Of a DNA stretch of 64,000 nucleotides, positions 9,149-17,552 are shown piece by piece. The translations under genes and the position numbers were made by a program. Origin of the DNA: Pseudarthrobacter cellobiosi (lineage in GTDB: Bacteria > Actinomycetota > Actinomycetes > Actinomycetales > Micrococcaceae); assembly GCF_023913755.1 (NCBI RefSeq), contig NZ_JAMXBJ010000046.1:153244-217243 (forward strand), read 5' to 3'. The notes under the pieces are model-generated. The model was given only the letters and a program-made list of their open reading frames with translations. It was not told where the DNA came from and did no database searches. How positions within the stretch are numbered: the stretch's first letter is position 1; every line of letters begins with the position of its first letter.

Positions 9149-10123
9149 TCAGATGCTGACAACTACTTTGCCGCGGGCCCGGCCCTCGTGCATGTATTCA
9201 ACGGCGGCTGGCGCCTCAGCGAGCGCGTAGACCTTGTCCACGGCAGGCTTCACACTGCCGGCTTCAATAAGCGTGGTCAGCGCCTCGAGATCGCGATAGT
9301 TCTCCGTCGAAACAAGCCCTTTGAATTTCTGGCCGGAGAACAGCGACACCAGCGGCGCACCCATCGAACGCTCAAACCCGCCGGTCAGCTTCCCACCGCC
9401 CTCGCCGCCGACGATCACCAGCGTCCCCCGCGGGGTCAGCACGCGCCTCAGGACTGAGAGCGGCCGGTTGCCGGCGGTATCCAGGATGACATCGTAATGC
9501 TGGCCGGCGCGGGAAAAATCATCTCGGGTGTAGTCGATGACGTGATCAGCGCCGAGCGACCTGACCAGCTCCACTTTTCCCGTGCTGCAGACGCCTGTGA
9601 CCTCCGCCGCCCCGAATGCCTTTGCCACCTGCACCGCAAAGGACCCTACTCCCCCGCCAGCACCGATGATCAGCACTTTCTGGCCAGTAGTTACCTGTCC
9701 GGCATCGCGGACAGCCTGCAACGCGGTAACAGCCGAAATGGGGGCCACAGCGGCCTCCTCAAACGTGAGGTTCGCGGGCTTTGTGGCCACCCTGCCCTCC
9801 CTGGCGCAGACAAATTCCGCGAAGGACCCCTCACACGTGCCGAACACTTCGTCGCCCAGCTGGAAGCGCGTGACGCCAGCCCCCACAGCCTCCACGACGC
9901 CAGCAACCTCACGGCCGCGGACCGGAAACTTGGGCTTCTTCAGCCCGAAGCCGAAGAGGCGGAGAAGGTACGGCCGCCCGGTCATGAGGTGCCACACACC
10001 CTGGTCGACGCCGGCCGCGCGGACCCTGATCAGCACTTCCCCATCGCCGGGCACCGGCTGCGGAGTATCCCGTAGCTGAAGCACATCGGAATTCCCGTAA
10101 ACGTCCTGCACGATAGCTTTCAT
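9149..10123 (-). CDS. NAD(P)-dependent zinc-independent alcohol dehydrogenase / quinone oxidoreductase (MDR family)
   Basis: A 324-residue medium-chain dehydrogenase/reductase. It has the N-terminal GroES-like domain (MKAIVQDVYGNSDVLQLRDT) and a Rossmann dinucleotide site around VLIIGAGGGVGSFAVQVAKA (about residues 148-167). Structural-zinc cysteines are absent, as in the QOR/NADPH:quinone reductase branch. AAGGAG lies 7 nt before the ATG, which overlaps the stop of the XRE regulator by 4 nt. It is the last gene of the membrane-protein/XRE/oxidoreductase operon. The substrate, probably a quinone or enone, cannot be read from sequence. Confidence 0.9.
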   Translation of the reverse strand: MKAIVQDVYGNSDVLQLRDTPQPVPGDGEVLIRVRAAGVDQGVWHLMTGRPYLLRLFGFGLKKPKFPVRGREVAGVVEAVGAGVTRFQLGDEVFGTCEGSFAEFVCAREGRVATKPANLTFEEAAVAPISAVTALQAVRDAGQVTTGQKVLIIGAGGGVGSFAVQVAKAFGAAEVTGVCSTGKVELVRSLGADHVIDYTRDDFSRAGQHYDVILDTAGNRPLSVLRRVLTPRGTLVIVGGEGGGKLTGGFERSMGAPLVSLFSGQKFKGLVSTENYRDLEALTTLIEAGSVKPAVDKVYALAEAPAAVEYMHEGRARGKVVVSI

Positions 10124-10350
10124 GATGCGTCTCCTTGGTGATTCGGGTACTGGAACACGTCCTCAAGCGGCACGCTGAGCACATGGGCGATCTGGAACGC
10201 CATCTCCAGGGACGGTGAGTACCGGCCCTGCTCTATGGCGATGACGGTCTGGCGGGTGACACCCACACGTTCGGCGAGTTCGGCCTGCGTCATCTCGCCC
10301 CGTTCGAACCGCAGGCGGCGGATGGAATTGGTCACCCGCGTTGGCTTCAC
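10120..10350 (-). CDS. Short XRE/Cro-CI type transcriptional regulator
   Basis: A 76-residue stand-alone helix-turn-helix protein, the length of YozG/Cro-like regulators. The HTH is clear: MTQAELAERVGVTRQTVIAI (residues 20-39), then EQGRYSPSLEMAFQIAHVL. Its GTG start overlaps the upstream membrane-protein stop by 4 nt and its own stop overlaps the downstream oxidoreductase start by 4 nt. The three genes are thus translationally linked, and the regulator probably controls its own operon. The longer frame to 10641 is the antisense-phase shadow of the membrane gene. Confidence 0.88.
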   Translation of the reverse strand: MKPTRVTNSIRRLRFERGEMTQAELAERVGVTRQTVIAIEQGRYSPSLEMAFQIAHVLSVPLEDVFQYPNHQGDAS

Positions 10351-10775
10351 CACGGCTGGAACCCCCGGCGGTAGGCAACGATTTTGGCCACGGAGCCCAG
10401 GATCGCGGACAGCACAAACGTCAGGTAGATGACGTTTGCGATCCAGAAGTGGTCCACCTCGGCCATCGCCAGGAGCAGCGCCGCGACTCCCCCGATGACC
10501 ACAAACGACTGCCCGATGTACTCGCCGAAACGGTAGATCTCCCTGTCGCGCTGGTCCTTCTTCCCGGCTTCCTTGGGCGAAATAATGCCCAGGAGTATGT
10601 TCAGTGCGATGGACGCAGCAATGGATGCCCCGATGGTCCACAGCAGCGGAGCCACGTACGGAACCTCGGCAACGGGCATTGTGCCGGCCATGCCCAGGAC
10701 GATGGCCAGATACACGCCATAAGAGCCCGTGGCCACCACCCCCATGATCCAGGCGCTCTTCTCTTCGAAGGACAT
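10347..10775 (-). CDS. Four-TM membrane protein of unknown function, paired with XRE regulator
   Basis: From the ATG at 10775 (GGGAG 5 nt upstream) the protein has 142 residues, beginning MSFEEKSAWIMGVVATGSYG. It shows about four hydrophobic segments near residues 8-28, 40-64, 87-104 and 112-132, with a charged cytoplasmic loop (KEAGKKDQRDREIYRFGEYI) between the second and third. This shape recurs in actinobacterial membrane proteins encoded directly upstream of small XRE regulators, but I do not recognise a named family. It is the first gene of a three-gene overlapping operon. An upstream ATG at 10790 is an alternative start. Confidence 0.75.
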   Translation of the reverse strand: MSFEEKSAWIMGVVATGSYGVYLAIVLGMAGTMPVAEVPYVAPLLWTIGASIAASIALNILLGIISPKEAGKKDQRDREIYRFGEYIGQSFVVIGGVAALLLAMAEVDHFWIANVIYLTFVLSAILGSVAKIVAYRRGFQPW

Positions 10776-11001
10776 TTCCGCTCCCGCCATTCCCAAAAAG
10801 ATGTAAAACAAAGCTGACATCTCAAAAGTAAAGAAAACCAGACATGATGTCAATAGTTTTGGACTACGTGCCACGCGAAGTTCAAATGCCAGCCCCAAGT
10901 CTGAGATCGAAGACACGAACCTCCAGTGAGTCTCATCACGTAAGGCGCCAAAGTGATCTGCTGGTTGGCGATCCCCCTCCCAATGACGAGAAGGTATTCG
11001 T

Positions 11002-12489
11002 ATGCAGCAAGCACCAAGCGCCGCCCAAGACGCAAGCCCGGCCGAAAAGCTCAGGCCGGGATCCGCCGTCGCGCACGTCCTGAACCGAGGATTGAACGTC
11101 CGCCATATCCGCTTTATGGCCCTGGGATCGGCGATCGGCACCGGCCTGTTCTACGGCTCAGCCTCCGCCATCCAAAAGGCGGGCCCGGCGGTACTGCTCG
11201 CCTACATCATCGGCGGCGCGGCGGTGTTTATGGTCATGCGGGCCCTCGGCGAGATGGCCGTCCGCCACCCCGTGTCAGGCTCGTTCGGCCAGTACGCCAG
11301 CCGCTACCTCGGGCCCCTGGCAGGGTTTGTAACCGGCTGGACCTATGTCTTTGAGATGGCGATTGTGGCCATCGCCGATGTCACGGCCTTCAGCATTTAC
11401 ATGGGCTTCTGGTTTCCGCAGGTGGACCGCTGGATCTGGATCCTGGCCATCATCTGCTTCCTCGCCGCCTTGAACCTGCTCAGCGTGAAGGTCTTCGGCG
11501 AGCTCGAGTTCTGGTTCTCGCTGATCAAGGTGGTGGCCATCATCGCCATGATCGTCGGCGGCGCCGCCATCATCGCGTTCGGTTTCCAGGCCGGCGGGTC
11601 CACGGTAGCTCCGGGACTCGGCAACCTCGTGGAGCACGGCGGGCTGTTCCCCAACGGCTTCGAAGGGCTACTGGCGTCGTTCGCCGTCGTGATGTTCGCG
11701 TTCGGCGGGATCGAGACGCTCGGCATCACCGCCGGCGAGGCCGCGGACCCCAAGAAGGTCATCCCCAAGGCCGTGAACACCGTTCCGGTCCGCGTCCTGC
11801 TGTTCTACGTCCTGACCCTCGGCGTCCTGATGAGCCTCTTCCCCTGGAACGAGATCGGCACCAACGGAAGCCCGTTCGTCCAGATCTTCAGCGGGCTGGG
11901 CATCCCGGCCGCACCGCACATCCTCAACGCCGTGGTCATCACCGCCGCTCTGTCCGCCATCAACAGCGACATCTTCGGCGCCGGCCGCATCCTGTTCGGG
12001 CTGTCCAACCAGGGCCACGCGCCGGCAGTCTTCGGCAAGGTCTCGCGCCATGGCGTGCCGTGGATGACGGTGGTGATGATGGCCGGCATCCTTCTGGTGG
12101 GCGTGGTTCTGAACGCGGTCATTCCCGAAGACGTCTTTATCCTGATCGCCTCGATCGCCACGTTTGCCACTGTCTGGGTGTGGGTCATGATCCTGGCTTC
12201 CCATGTCGCGATGAAGCGGGAGATCGCACGCAAGGGACTGCCGGCGTCGGAATTCCCGTCCCCATGGTGGCCGGCGGCCTCCATCCTGACCATCGCGTTT
12301 ATGGCGCTGGTCATCGCCGTCCTGGGCGCCTTCGAAGACACCCGCGTAGCGCTGTACGTGGGAGCGGTGTGGCTTGGGCTGCTGGTCCTCGCCTACCGAC
12401 TCTGGGTCAGAGGGGACGGACGACGCCGGGCCGAACTTGTGGACGAAACCTCACCGCTCCCGGTGGTCGCCTCAGCCCGCCGGAGCTAA
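11002..12489 (+). CDS. Amino acid permease, APC superfamily AAT type (ProY/HutT-like)
   Basis: A 495-residue, 12-TM secondary transporter. The N-terminal signature [20 protein letters not shown] is the AAT-family substrate and cation site around TM1, and [20 protein letters not shown] is TM3. Closest in pattern to proline/histidine-specific permeases, so uptake of a neutral or basic amino acid by proton symport is likely. The hut operon lies about 6 kb away, so histidine is possible but not shown. It is transcribed divergently from the membrane-protein/XRE operon across 226 nt. Confidence 0.9.
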   Translation: MQQAPSAAQDASPAEKLRPGSAVAHVLNRGLNVRHIRFMALGSAIGTGLFYGSASAIQKAGPAVLLAYIIGGAAVFMVMRALGEMAVRHPVSGSFGQYASRYLGPLAGFVTGWTYVFEMAIVAIADVTAFSIYMGFWFPQVDRWIWILAIICFLAALNLLSVKVFGELEFWFSLIKVVAIIAMIVGGAAIIAFGFQAGGSTVAPGLGNLVEHGGLFPNGFEGLLASFAVVMFAFGGIETLGITAGEAADPKKVIPKAVNTVPVRVLLFYVLTLGVLMSLFPWNEIGTNGSPFVQIFSGLGIPAAPHILNAVVITAALSAINSDIFGAGRILFGLSNQGHAPAVFGKVSRHGVPWMTVVMMAGILLVGVVLNAVIPEDVFILIASIATFATVWVWVMILASHVAMKREIARKGLPASEFPSPWWPAASILTIAFMALVIAVLGAFEDTRVALYVGAVWLGLLVLAYRLWVRGDGRRRAELVDETSPLPVVASARRS

Positions 12490-12497
12490 GATCAGGC

Positions 12498-13131
12498 ATG
12501 GTTCAGCTCTCAAACCTGCTGGCGTTTGCGCTGGCATCCGTGGTGCTGATCGCTGTCCCCGGACCCAGCATGCTGTTCGTAATAGGCCGTTCCCTGGCCC
12601 TTGGCTGGAAGGGCGGCGTCCTGACGGTGCGGGGCAACGCGACCGGGCAACTGGTGCAGGTGGCTGCAGTCGCGCTCGGCGTGGGCATCATCGTGGCGCA
12701 GTCCGTGGTCCTCTTCAGCGTGGTGAAGCTGGCCGGTGCTGCCTACCTGGTCTATCTGGGCATCAAGGCCATCCGGAACCGTCGGCACAACTCCTTCACC
12801 GATCGTCAGCCAGTGGCCTCCTCGCCACGACGGCTGGTGGCGGAAGGCCTGGTGGTGGTATCACCAACCCCAAGTCAGTGGTGTTCTTCGTAGCGGTGCT
12901 GCCGCAGTTTGTTGACTACCCTTCCGGGGCCGTTCCGTTCCAGCTGGCGCTGCTGGGGGCGGTGTTCCTGCTGATCGCCATAGTCTCAGATAGCCTCTGG
13001 GCCGTCGCCGCAGGTTCAGCCCGCCAATGGTTTGCCCGTTCGCCCAGCCGGGTTTCAACGGTGGAGGCAACAGGGGGGCCTTGATGATCGGCCTCGGCGG
13101 GACGTTGGCCCTGACCGGCAGCAAGTCCTAG
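12498..13131 (+). pseudogene. LysE/RhtB-family amino acid exporter, broken by two -1 frameshifts
   Basis: The first frame (from ATG 12498) reads NLLAFALASVVLIAVPGPSM, the LysE/RhtB start with its VPGP motif, through about residue 118. Near 12849-12858 in a GGTGGTGGT run the homology jumps frame to GITNPKSVVFFVAVLPQFV, the conserved second half. Near 13072-13080 in a GGGGGG run it jumps again to LMIGLGGTLALTGSKS, the usual LysE C terminus, stopping at 13131. Each jump is explained by one missing base. An intact protein would have about 210 residues and six TM segments and export small amino acids. Either a decayed gene or sequencing error. It begins 9 nt after the permease stop. Confidence 0.88.
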
Positions 13132-13140
13132 GGACCACCC

Positions 13141-13241
13141 CCCAACGCTCTCTCGCTTTTGGGGCGATTTGCCGCACCGCTCTCTCATATGAGGTGAGAG
13201 AGCGTTGGCGCAAACAGTGCAGGATGTGAGAGAGCGTTGGG
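13141..13241. repeat. Clustered inverted/direct repeat with the unit GTGAGAGAGCGTTGG
   Basis: The unit occurs inverted at 13141-13154 (CCCAACGCTCTCTC) and directly at 13194-13208 and 13226-13241. A perfect 10-bp hairpin, CGCTCTCTCA (13178-13187) with TGAGAGAGCG (13195-13204), lies inside it. It sits between the lysE remnant and the convergent qorB-like gene, so it may act as a terminator or be a copy of an intergenic repeat family. Confidence 0.75.
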
Positions 13242-13264
13242 ACGTCCGCCAGGCCGCGTGCTGC

Positions 13265-14128
13265 TTAGGCCGAAGCGAGCGCCGAGCGGACCGCAGCCGA
13301 CATCGGCGTGGTGGGCCGGCCGATCAGGGTGCGGAGGTCCGAGCCGCTGACCAGGAGGTCGCCACGGGCAATGCCAAGGTCCGAGTCCGCCAGGATGTCA
13401 GCGAAGAGCTCCGGCACGCCGAATCCGGCAAGAAGTCCGGCGTAGTCGCTGGCCGGAAGGTCTTGGTAAACCACGGGCATGTTGGCCGCAGTGCTGATTT
13501 CCTGGGCCAGTTCGGTGAGCGTGAAGGCGTGGTCCCCGCCGAGCTCGTAGACCTTGCCGGCCTGGTTTTCGGCAACAAGCACGGCGGCGGCGGCTTCGGC
13601 GTAGTCCGCCCGGGACGCGGCACTGATCTTGCCTTCCCCGGCGCTGCCGGCAAGCGCGCCCTGGGCCAAGGTGCCCTGCAGCTGGTCGGTGTAGTTTTCG
13701 AGGTACCAGCCATTGCGGAGGATGGCGAACGGCACGCCTGCATCCTTGAGGATGGCCTCCGTTGCCTGGTGCTCGGCGGCCAGCTTCATGCCGGTGGTGT
13801 CTGCGTTGGCGATGCTGGTGTATGCGATCAGCTCGACGCCCGCCGCTGCAGCTGCCTCAATCACCGTGCGGTGCTGGTCAACGCGCTGGCCAACCTCGCT
13901 GCCGGAAATCAGGAGAACCTTGCTGGCGCCGTCCAGCGCCTGTGCCACGGACGCGGCGTCCGTGTAGTCCATTGCCCTGACCTGAACGCCGCGCGCTGCG
14001 AAGTCGGCAAGCTTTTCAATGGACCGGCCGGCGGCCACGATCTCTGCTGCCGGAACGTTGCGCTCCAGGAGGGCCTCGACGACGTGGCGGCCAAGCTGTC
14101 CGGTTGCTCCGGTGATGACGATGCTCAT
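13265..14128 (-). CDS. NAD(P)H:quinone oxidoreductase, QorB/YtfG type (NmrA-like SDR)
   Basis: A 287-residue atypical short-chain dehydrogenase. The dinucleotide loop is VITGATGQLGRHVVEALL at the N terminus, and ILRNGWYLENYTDQL (about residues 143-157) matches the NmrA/QorB substrate region. Enzymes of this type reduce quinones with NADPH and help against quinone or thiol stress. It is divergent from an HxlR/DUF24 regulator with a 14-bp palindrome between them, the same arrangement as the qor2-qorR pair described in Corynebacterium glutamicum. Confidence 0.9.
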   Translation of the reverse strand: MSIVITGATGQLGRHVVEALLERNVPAAEIVAAGRSIEKLADFAARGVQVRAMDYTDAASVAQALDGASKVLLISGSEVGQRVDQHRTVIEAAAAAGVELIAYTSIANADTTGMKLAAEHQATEAILKDAGVPFAILRNGWYLENYTDQLQGTLAQGALAGSAGEGKISAASRADYAEAAAAVLVAENQAGKVYELGGDHAFTLTELAQEISTAANMPVVYQDLPASDYAGLLAGFGVPELFADILADSDLGIARGDLLVSGSDLRTLIGRPTTPMSAAVRSALASA

Positions 14129-14220
14129 GGTTGGTTCCTTTCACTATTTCTTAGGGGGTCACCCTCCACAACCAGCCGCCGCGCCGATTACTTCCTGGAA
14201 GACAGTACGCACTTAGAGGT

Positions 14221-14234
14221 AAGGTACTCACCTT
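14221..14234. promoter_or_regulatory. Palindromic operator between qorB-like and HxlR genes
   Basis: AAGGTACTCACCTT is a perfect inverted repeat (AAGGT-N4-ACCTT). It lies 17 nt before the proposed leaderless start of the HxlR gene and 92 nt before the oxidoreductase start. It is placed to let the regulator repress both genes. Confidence 0.5.
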
Positions 14235-14250
14235 TTGGTAAGTTATGGGT

Positions 14251-14652
14251 ATGGAAGCAACTGTATGGCCCGCCAGCCTGCCGGCAGATCTCCGGGCACA
14301 CCTGCCGGAAGGATTGGCCGACGGCGTGTTCCCGGCCGGGTGCCCCAGCCGCACTGTCCTGGACCACATCACCAGCAAGTGGGGCGTGCTGATCCTGCTG
14401 GCGCTCTCGGAAGGTGAGCAGCGCTGGAGCGAACTCCGGCGCCGCGCCGAGGGAATCAGCGAGAAAATGCTGGCGCAGACCCTCAAGACCCTGGAGCGCG
14501 ACGGCTTGGTGCTGCGGAAGGCCCAGCCGGTCATCCCGCCCCGCGTGGACTACAGCCTGACCGAACGCGGCTATGAACTGTCCGGCCTGCTGGTTCCCCT
14601 GGTCACCTGGGCCTACAACAACGCTGATGACATCCTCAACGGCGAGGGCTGA
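14251..14652 (+). CDS. HxlR (DUF24) family regulator, QorR-like
   Basis: A 133-residue winged-helix regulator. The conserved HxlR core starts at CPSRTVLDHITSKWGVLILL, with Cys31 just before the first helix, the position used for redox sensing in QorR and YodB-type proteins. The wing follows at SEKMLAQTLKTLERDGLVLR. TAAGTT sits exactly 6 nt before the ATG at 14251, so a leaderless start there is preferred over the ATG at 14245, which would add Met-Gly. Likely represses the divergent quinone oxidoreductase until electrophiles or oxidants modify the cysteine; this is inferred from family and context. Confidence 0.9.
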   Translation: MEATVWPASLPADLRAHLPEGLADGVFPAGCPSRTVLDHITSKWGVLILLALSEGEQRWSELRRRAEGISEKMLAQTLKTLERDGLVLRKAQPVIPPRVDYSLTERGYELSGLLVPLVTWAYNNADDILNGEG

Positions 14653-14721
14653 TTTCCGGCCGCCCCGATTCATTGCCAACGCTGATTTCGGCCCACGCCG
14701 ACCCCAAAATCCCCTAAGTAG

Positions 14722-14743
14722 TACTCGTCCGCAAAGACGAGTA
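14722..14743. repeat. Short inverted repeat in the 14.7-kb intergenic region
   Basis: TACTCGTC and GACGAGTA pair across 6 nt (14722-14743), followed by the tandem TGGTGTGAC/TGGTGTGAA. The 235-nt stretch between the HxlR gene and the next gene shows no other gene. The hairpin could be a weak terminator or an operator for the downstream small gene. Confidence 0.35.
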
Positions 14744-14887
14744 TATGTTACTGGTGTGACTGGTGTGAATAGCGTCTAGCGTAAATGTGAGGTGCCAGCC
14801 AGGAATAGGAGGACCATCCTCTGCTGGGAGCTTTCCGGCTACCGCACCAAAGTGGGCGGCTCCACGCCGCTTCAAGGAGTGGTTCGC

Positions 14888-15151
14888 ATGGTGAAAGCAC
14901 ATGTCCAGGACCTGGCCAGCATGGGGCGGCCCGTCAAACTTTCTACCCTCGTCCACCGCGCCTGCGGCCGGGTCTTCGCGGCGTTCCGCCCGCGGTGCCC
15001 CTATCGCGTGGGCGATGCCGTGGTGGGCGACGATCCGTTCAACGGCCGGCACGAGGGGATCATCATGTCCCACCGCGGTCCATCCGTAGAACTCGGCGCC
15101 GCGGCTGGGGTCTTCTTCTACGACCACCGCCACCTGAGGCCGCAGGATTAG
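14888..15151 (+). CDS. Small hypothetical protein (87 aa)
   Basis: The ATG at 14888 has AAGGAG 8 nt upstream, so the 87-residue frame is preferred over the open frame from 14792. The product is basic at the N terminus (MVKAHVQDLASMGRPVKLST). Its C-terminal half (YRVGDAVVGDDPFNGRHEGI, then SVELGAAAGVFFYDHRHLRP) looks like a small SH3-like or KOW-type beta fold. No family is recognised. The stop codon lies inside a strong terminator hairpin. Confidence 0.6.
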   Translation: MVKAHVQDLASMGRPVKLSTLVHRACGRVFAAFRPRCPYRVGDAVVGDDPFNGRHEGIIMSHRGPSVELGAAAGVFFYDHRHLRPQD

Positions 15152-15167
15152 CTGCCTCAGGTGGCGG
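15127..15167. terminator. Hairpin terminator overlapping the 3' end of the small gene
   Basis: CCGCCACCTGAGGC (15127-15140) pairs perfectly with 15154-15167, enclosing the stop codon of the upstream gene. It lies between convergent genes, so it can act in both directions, although the T run is short. Confidence 0.7.
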
Positions 15168-15229
15168 GTTTGCAACGGGCCGAAGTCGGCAGGCCGGACT
15201 GCGCGTGCGGACTGCGGAGGCGCCGGATG

Positions 15230-15979
15230 TCAGCGCGCCGACCAGCCGCCGTCCATCGCGTAGCTGGCCCCGGTGACCATGCCGGCGTGATCGGACGCCA
15301 GCCAGGCCACCAGGGAGGCCACTTCCTCCGGTTCCACCAGGCGTTTCACGGCGGACTCGGTGAGCATCACCCTGGCCAGGACCTCGGACTCGGGGATGCC
15401 GTGCACCTTCGCCTGGTCCGCGATCTGCTTCTCGACGAGCGGGGTCCGGACGTAGCCAGGGTTGATGCAGTTGGACGTGACTCCGTGCCCCCCGCCCTCA
15501 AGCGCCGTCACCTTGCTTAGCCCTTCCAGTCCGTGCTTGGCGGAAACGTACGCGCTTTTGAAAGGAGAGGCCCGGATTCCGTGCACGGATGACACGTTGA
15601 TGATGCGGCCAAAGCCGTTGGCGTACATGTGCGGCAGCGCGGCCCGGATCAGCAGGAACGGGGCCTCGAGCATCAGCGCGATGATCCGGCGGAAGTCCGC
15701 CGGATCGAACGCTTCGATGGGGCTGATGCTCTGGATCCCGGCGTTGTTCACCAGAATGTCGCAGTCCAGGCTCAGGGTGGCGAGCACGTCAACGTCCAGC
15801 AGGTCAACGGCCCAGGCGGTGCCGCCCACTTCATCGGCGAGGGCGGCAGCGCCGGTGGAGTCGACGTCGGCCACCACCACTTTCGCCCCGCGGGCGGCGA
15901 GTTCCCGGACACAGGCAGCGCCGATTCCGCTGGCGCCGCCGGTCACCACGGCCTTGCGGCCGTTCAGTGTGTTTTCCAT
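15230..15979 (-). CDS. 3-Hydroxybutyrate dehydrogenase (short-chain dehydrogenase)
   Basis: A 249-residue classical SDR that likely interconverts (R)-3-hydroxybutyrate and acetoacetate with NAD(H). Visible motifs are the cofactor loop VTGGASGIGAACV, NNAGIQSISPIEAF, the catalytic Tyr-x3-Lys in SAYVSAKHGLEGLSK, and NCINPGYVRTPLVEKQIADQ, which is typical of BdhA-type enzymes. I chose the ATG at 15979; the frame is open to 16108 but that extension is unlike the family, and an ATG at 15997 is possible. It lies 61 nt downstream of an MHS transporter on the same strand, suggesting a 3-hydroxybutyrate uptake and oxidation operon. Confidence 0.88.
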   Translation of the reverse strand: MENTLNGRKAVVTGGASGIGAACVRELAARGAKVVVADVDSTGAAALADEVGGTAWAVDLLDVDVLATLSLDCDILVNNAGIQSISPIEAFDPADFRRIIALMLEAPFLLIRAALPHMYANGFGRIINVSSVHGIRASPFKSAYVSAKHGLEGLSKVTALEGGGHGVTSNCINPGYVRTPLVEKQIADQAKVHGIPESEVLARVMLTESAVKRLVEPEEVASLVAWLASDHAGMVTGASYAMDGGWSAR

Positions 15980-16040
15980 TGCAGATCTGTTTCCCATCGT
16001 GTGCGCGCTCAATTTCCCTGCGGTGAACTGCTCAAGCAGT

Positions 16041-17423
16041 TCAGCGTGAGCCGGCCGGGAGCAGTCCCTCGCGGGCGGCGTCGGCCTTGTCCACGTCTTC
16101 CAGGGCAATGCCCTTGGTTTCCTTCAGGCTCAGCACCGCCACCGTAGTGATCGCGCAGGCAACCACCAGGTAGATCGCCGTGGGCAGCCAGGAACCGGTG
16201 TCCTTGAGCCACTGGGTAGCCAGCAGCGGGGCAAGCGAACCGGCGAAGATCGAGGTGACCTGCGAGCCCAGCGAAACGCCCGAGTAGCGCATCCGGGTGG
16301 GGAAGAGCTCGGCCATGATGGCGGGCTGGCCGGCATACATAAACGCGTGCAGGCACAGGCCGATGGTCACGGCCAGGACAATCACCACGGCGTTGCGGGT
16401 ATCGAACATGGGGAAGGCGAAGAACGGCCAGGCCGCACCGGAGATGGCGCCGATGAGGTAGACGGGCTTGCGCCCCAGCTTGTCCACGAGCCGGCCCACC
16501 TGTGGGATGACCAGGAAATGGATGACGTGGGCGATCAGGAGTGCCAGCAGGAGCGAGGACGTGTCGTACTTGTGCACGCTCTTGAGGTAGACGATCGCGA
16601 AGCTGACCACCAGGTAGTACATGATGTTCTCCGCGAAGCGCAGCCCCATGGCCTGCAGGATGCCCTTGGGGTACTTGCGCACCACCTCGAAGACGCCGTA
16701 GCTGACAGCCTGCTCCTTCTCCACGAGGGCTTTGGCCTCCAGGAAGATGGGCGCCTCGGTGACGTGGGTGCGGATGTAGTAGCCAACGAAGACGATCACG
16801 GCGGAGAGCCAGAAGGCCACACGCCAGCCCCAGCCGAGGAATGCCTCGGGGCTCAGGGCGGTGGACATAATGAACAGCACCAGCGTTGCCAGCAGGTTGC
16901 CCACCGGCACTGCGGCCTGCGGCCAGCTGGACCAGAATCCGCGGGACTTGTTGGGGCTGTGTTCGGCAACCAACAGCACCGCGCCGCCCCATTCACCGCC
17001 GAGCGCGAAGCCCTGGATGAAGCGGAGGGCCACCAGCAGAGCCGGAGCGAGGTAGCCGATGTCGGCAAAGCCCGGGAGGCAGCCCATCAGGAAGGTGGCC
17101 ACGCCGACGATCACGATGGTCAGCTGCAGCGTGGGCTTGCGTCCCAGTTTGTCGCCGATCTGGCCGAAGACGATGCCGCCGAGGGGGCGTGCCACGAAGC
17201 CCACCGCGTAAGTGAGGAACGCCTGGATGATGCCGTCCAGCTCGTTGCCGGTGGCGGGGAAGAAGTACTTCCCGAAGACCAGGGTAGCGGCGGTGGCGTA
17301 GAGGAAGAATTCGTACCATTCCACCACCGTGCCCACCATCGAGGCGGCCACAATCTTCTTAAGTCCGGATCCCTTGGGTGCGGATCCGGCGGCGTTGTCC
17401 GCCGAGCGTTGCTCTACGCTCAT
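16041..17423 (-). CDS. MHS-family MFS transporter, possible 3-hydroxybutyrate or organic-acid importer
   Basis: A 460-residue, 12-TM proton symporter of the metabolite:H+ symporter (ProP/ShiA-like) family. The family signature at TM1 is VGTVVEWYEFFLYATAATLV and the TM2-3 loop reads ARPLGGIVFGQIGDKLGRKP. The ATG at 17423 has AAGGAG 6 nt upstream; the open frame reaches 17483. It heads an apparent operon with the 3-hydroxybutyrate dehydrogenase and is divergent from a LysR regulator. The substrate is inferred only from that linkage. Confidence 0.9.
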   Translation of the reverse strand: MSVEQRSADNAAGSAPKGSGLKKIVAASMVGTVVEWYEFFLYATAATLVFGKYFFPATGNELDGIIQAFLTYAVGFVARPLGGIVFGQIGDKLGRKPTLQLTIVIVGVATFLMGCLPGFADIGYLAPALLVALRFIQGFALGGEWGGAVLLVAEHSPNKSRGFWSSWPQAAVPVGNLLATLVLFIMSTALSPEAFLGWGWRVAFWLSAVIVFVGYYIRTHVTEAPIFLEAKALVEKEQAVSYGVFEVVRKYPKGILQAMGLRFAENIMYYLVVSFAIVYLKSVHKYDTSSLLLALLIAHVIHFLVIPQVGRLVDKLGRKPVYLIGAISGAAWPFFAFPMFDTRNAVVIVLAVTIGLCLHAFMYAGQPAIMAELFPTRMRYSGVSLGSQVTSIFAGSLAPLLATQWLKDTGSWLPTAIYLVVACAITTVAVLSLKETKGIALEDVDKADAAREGLLPAGSR

Positions 17424-17552
17424 GAGTTTCTCCTTAGTGTCCACTTTGACACGCGCTGTGATCCACAGCACTAATGGCTCCACTGAGTATTACTGCACAA
17501 ACATGCGCCTTCAATACCCAATCCAGCACCTGCTGTGTGCACAATTGCAGAC

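Noticed and set aside
16347..17474. 375-codon plus-strand frame opposite the MHS transporter
   Set aside because: The translation is His/Glu/Gln-rich with no domain; the transporter motifs are on the minus strand.
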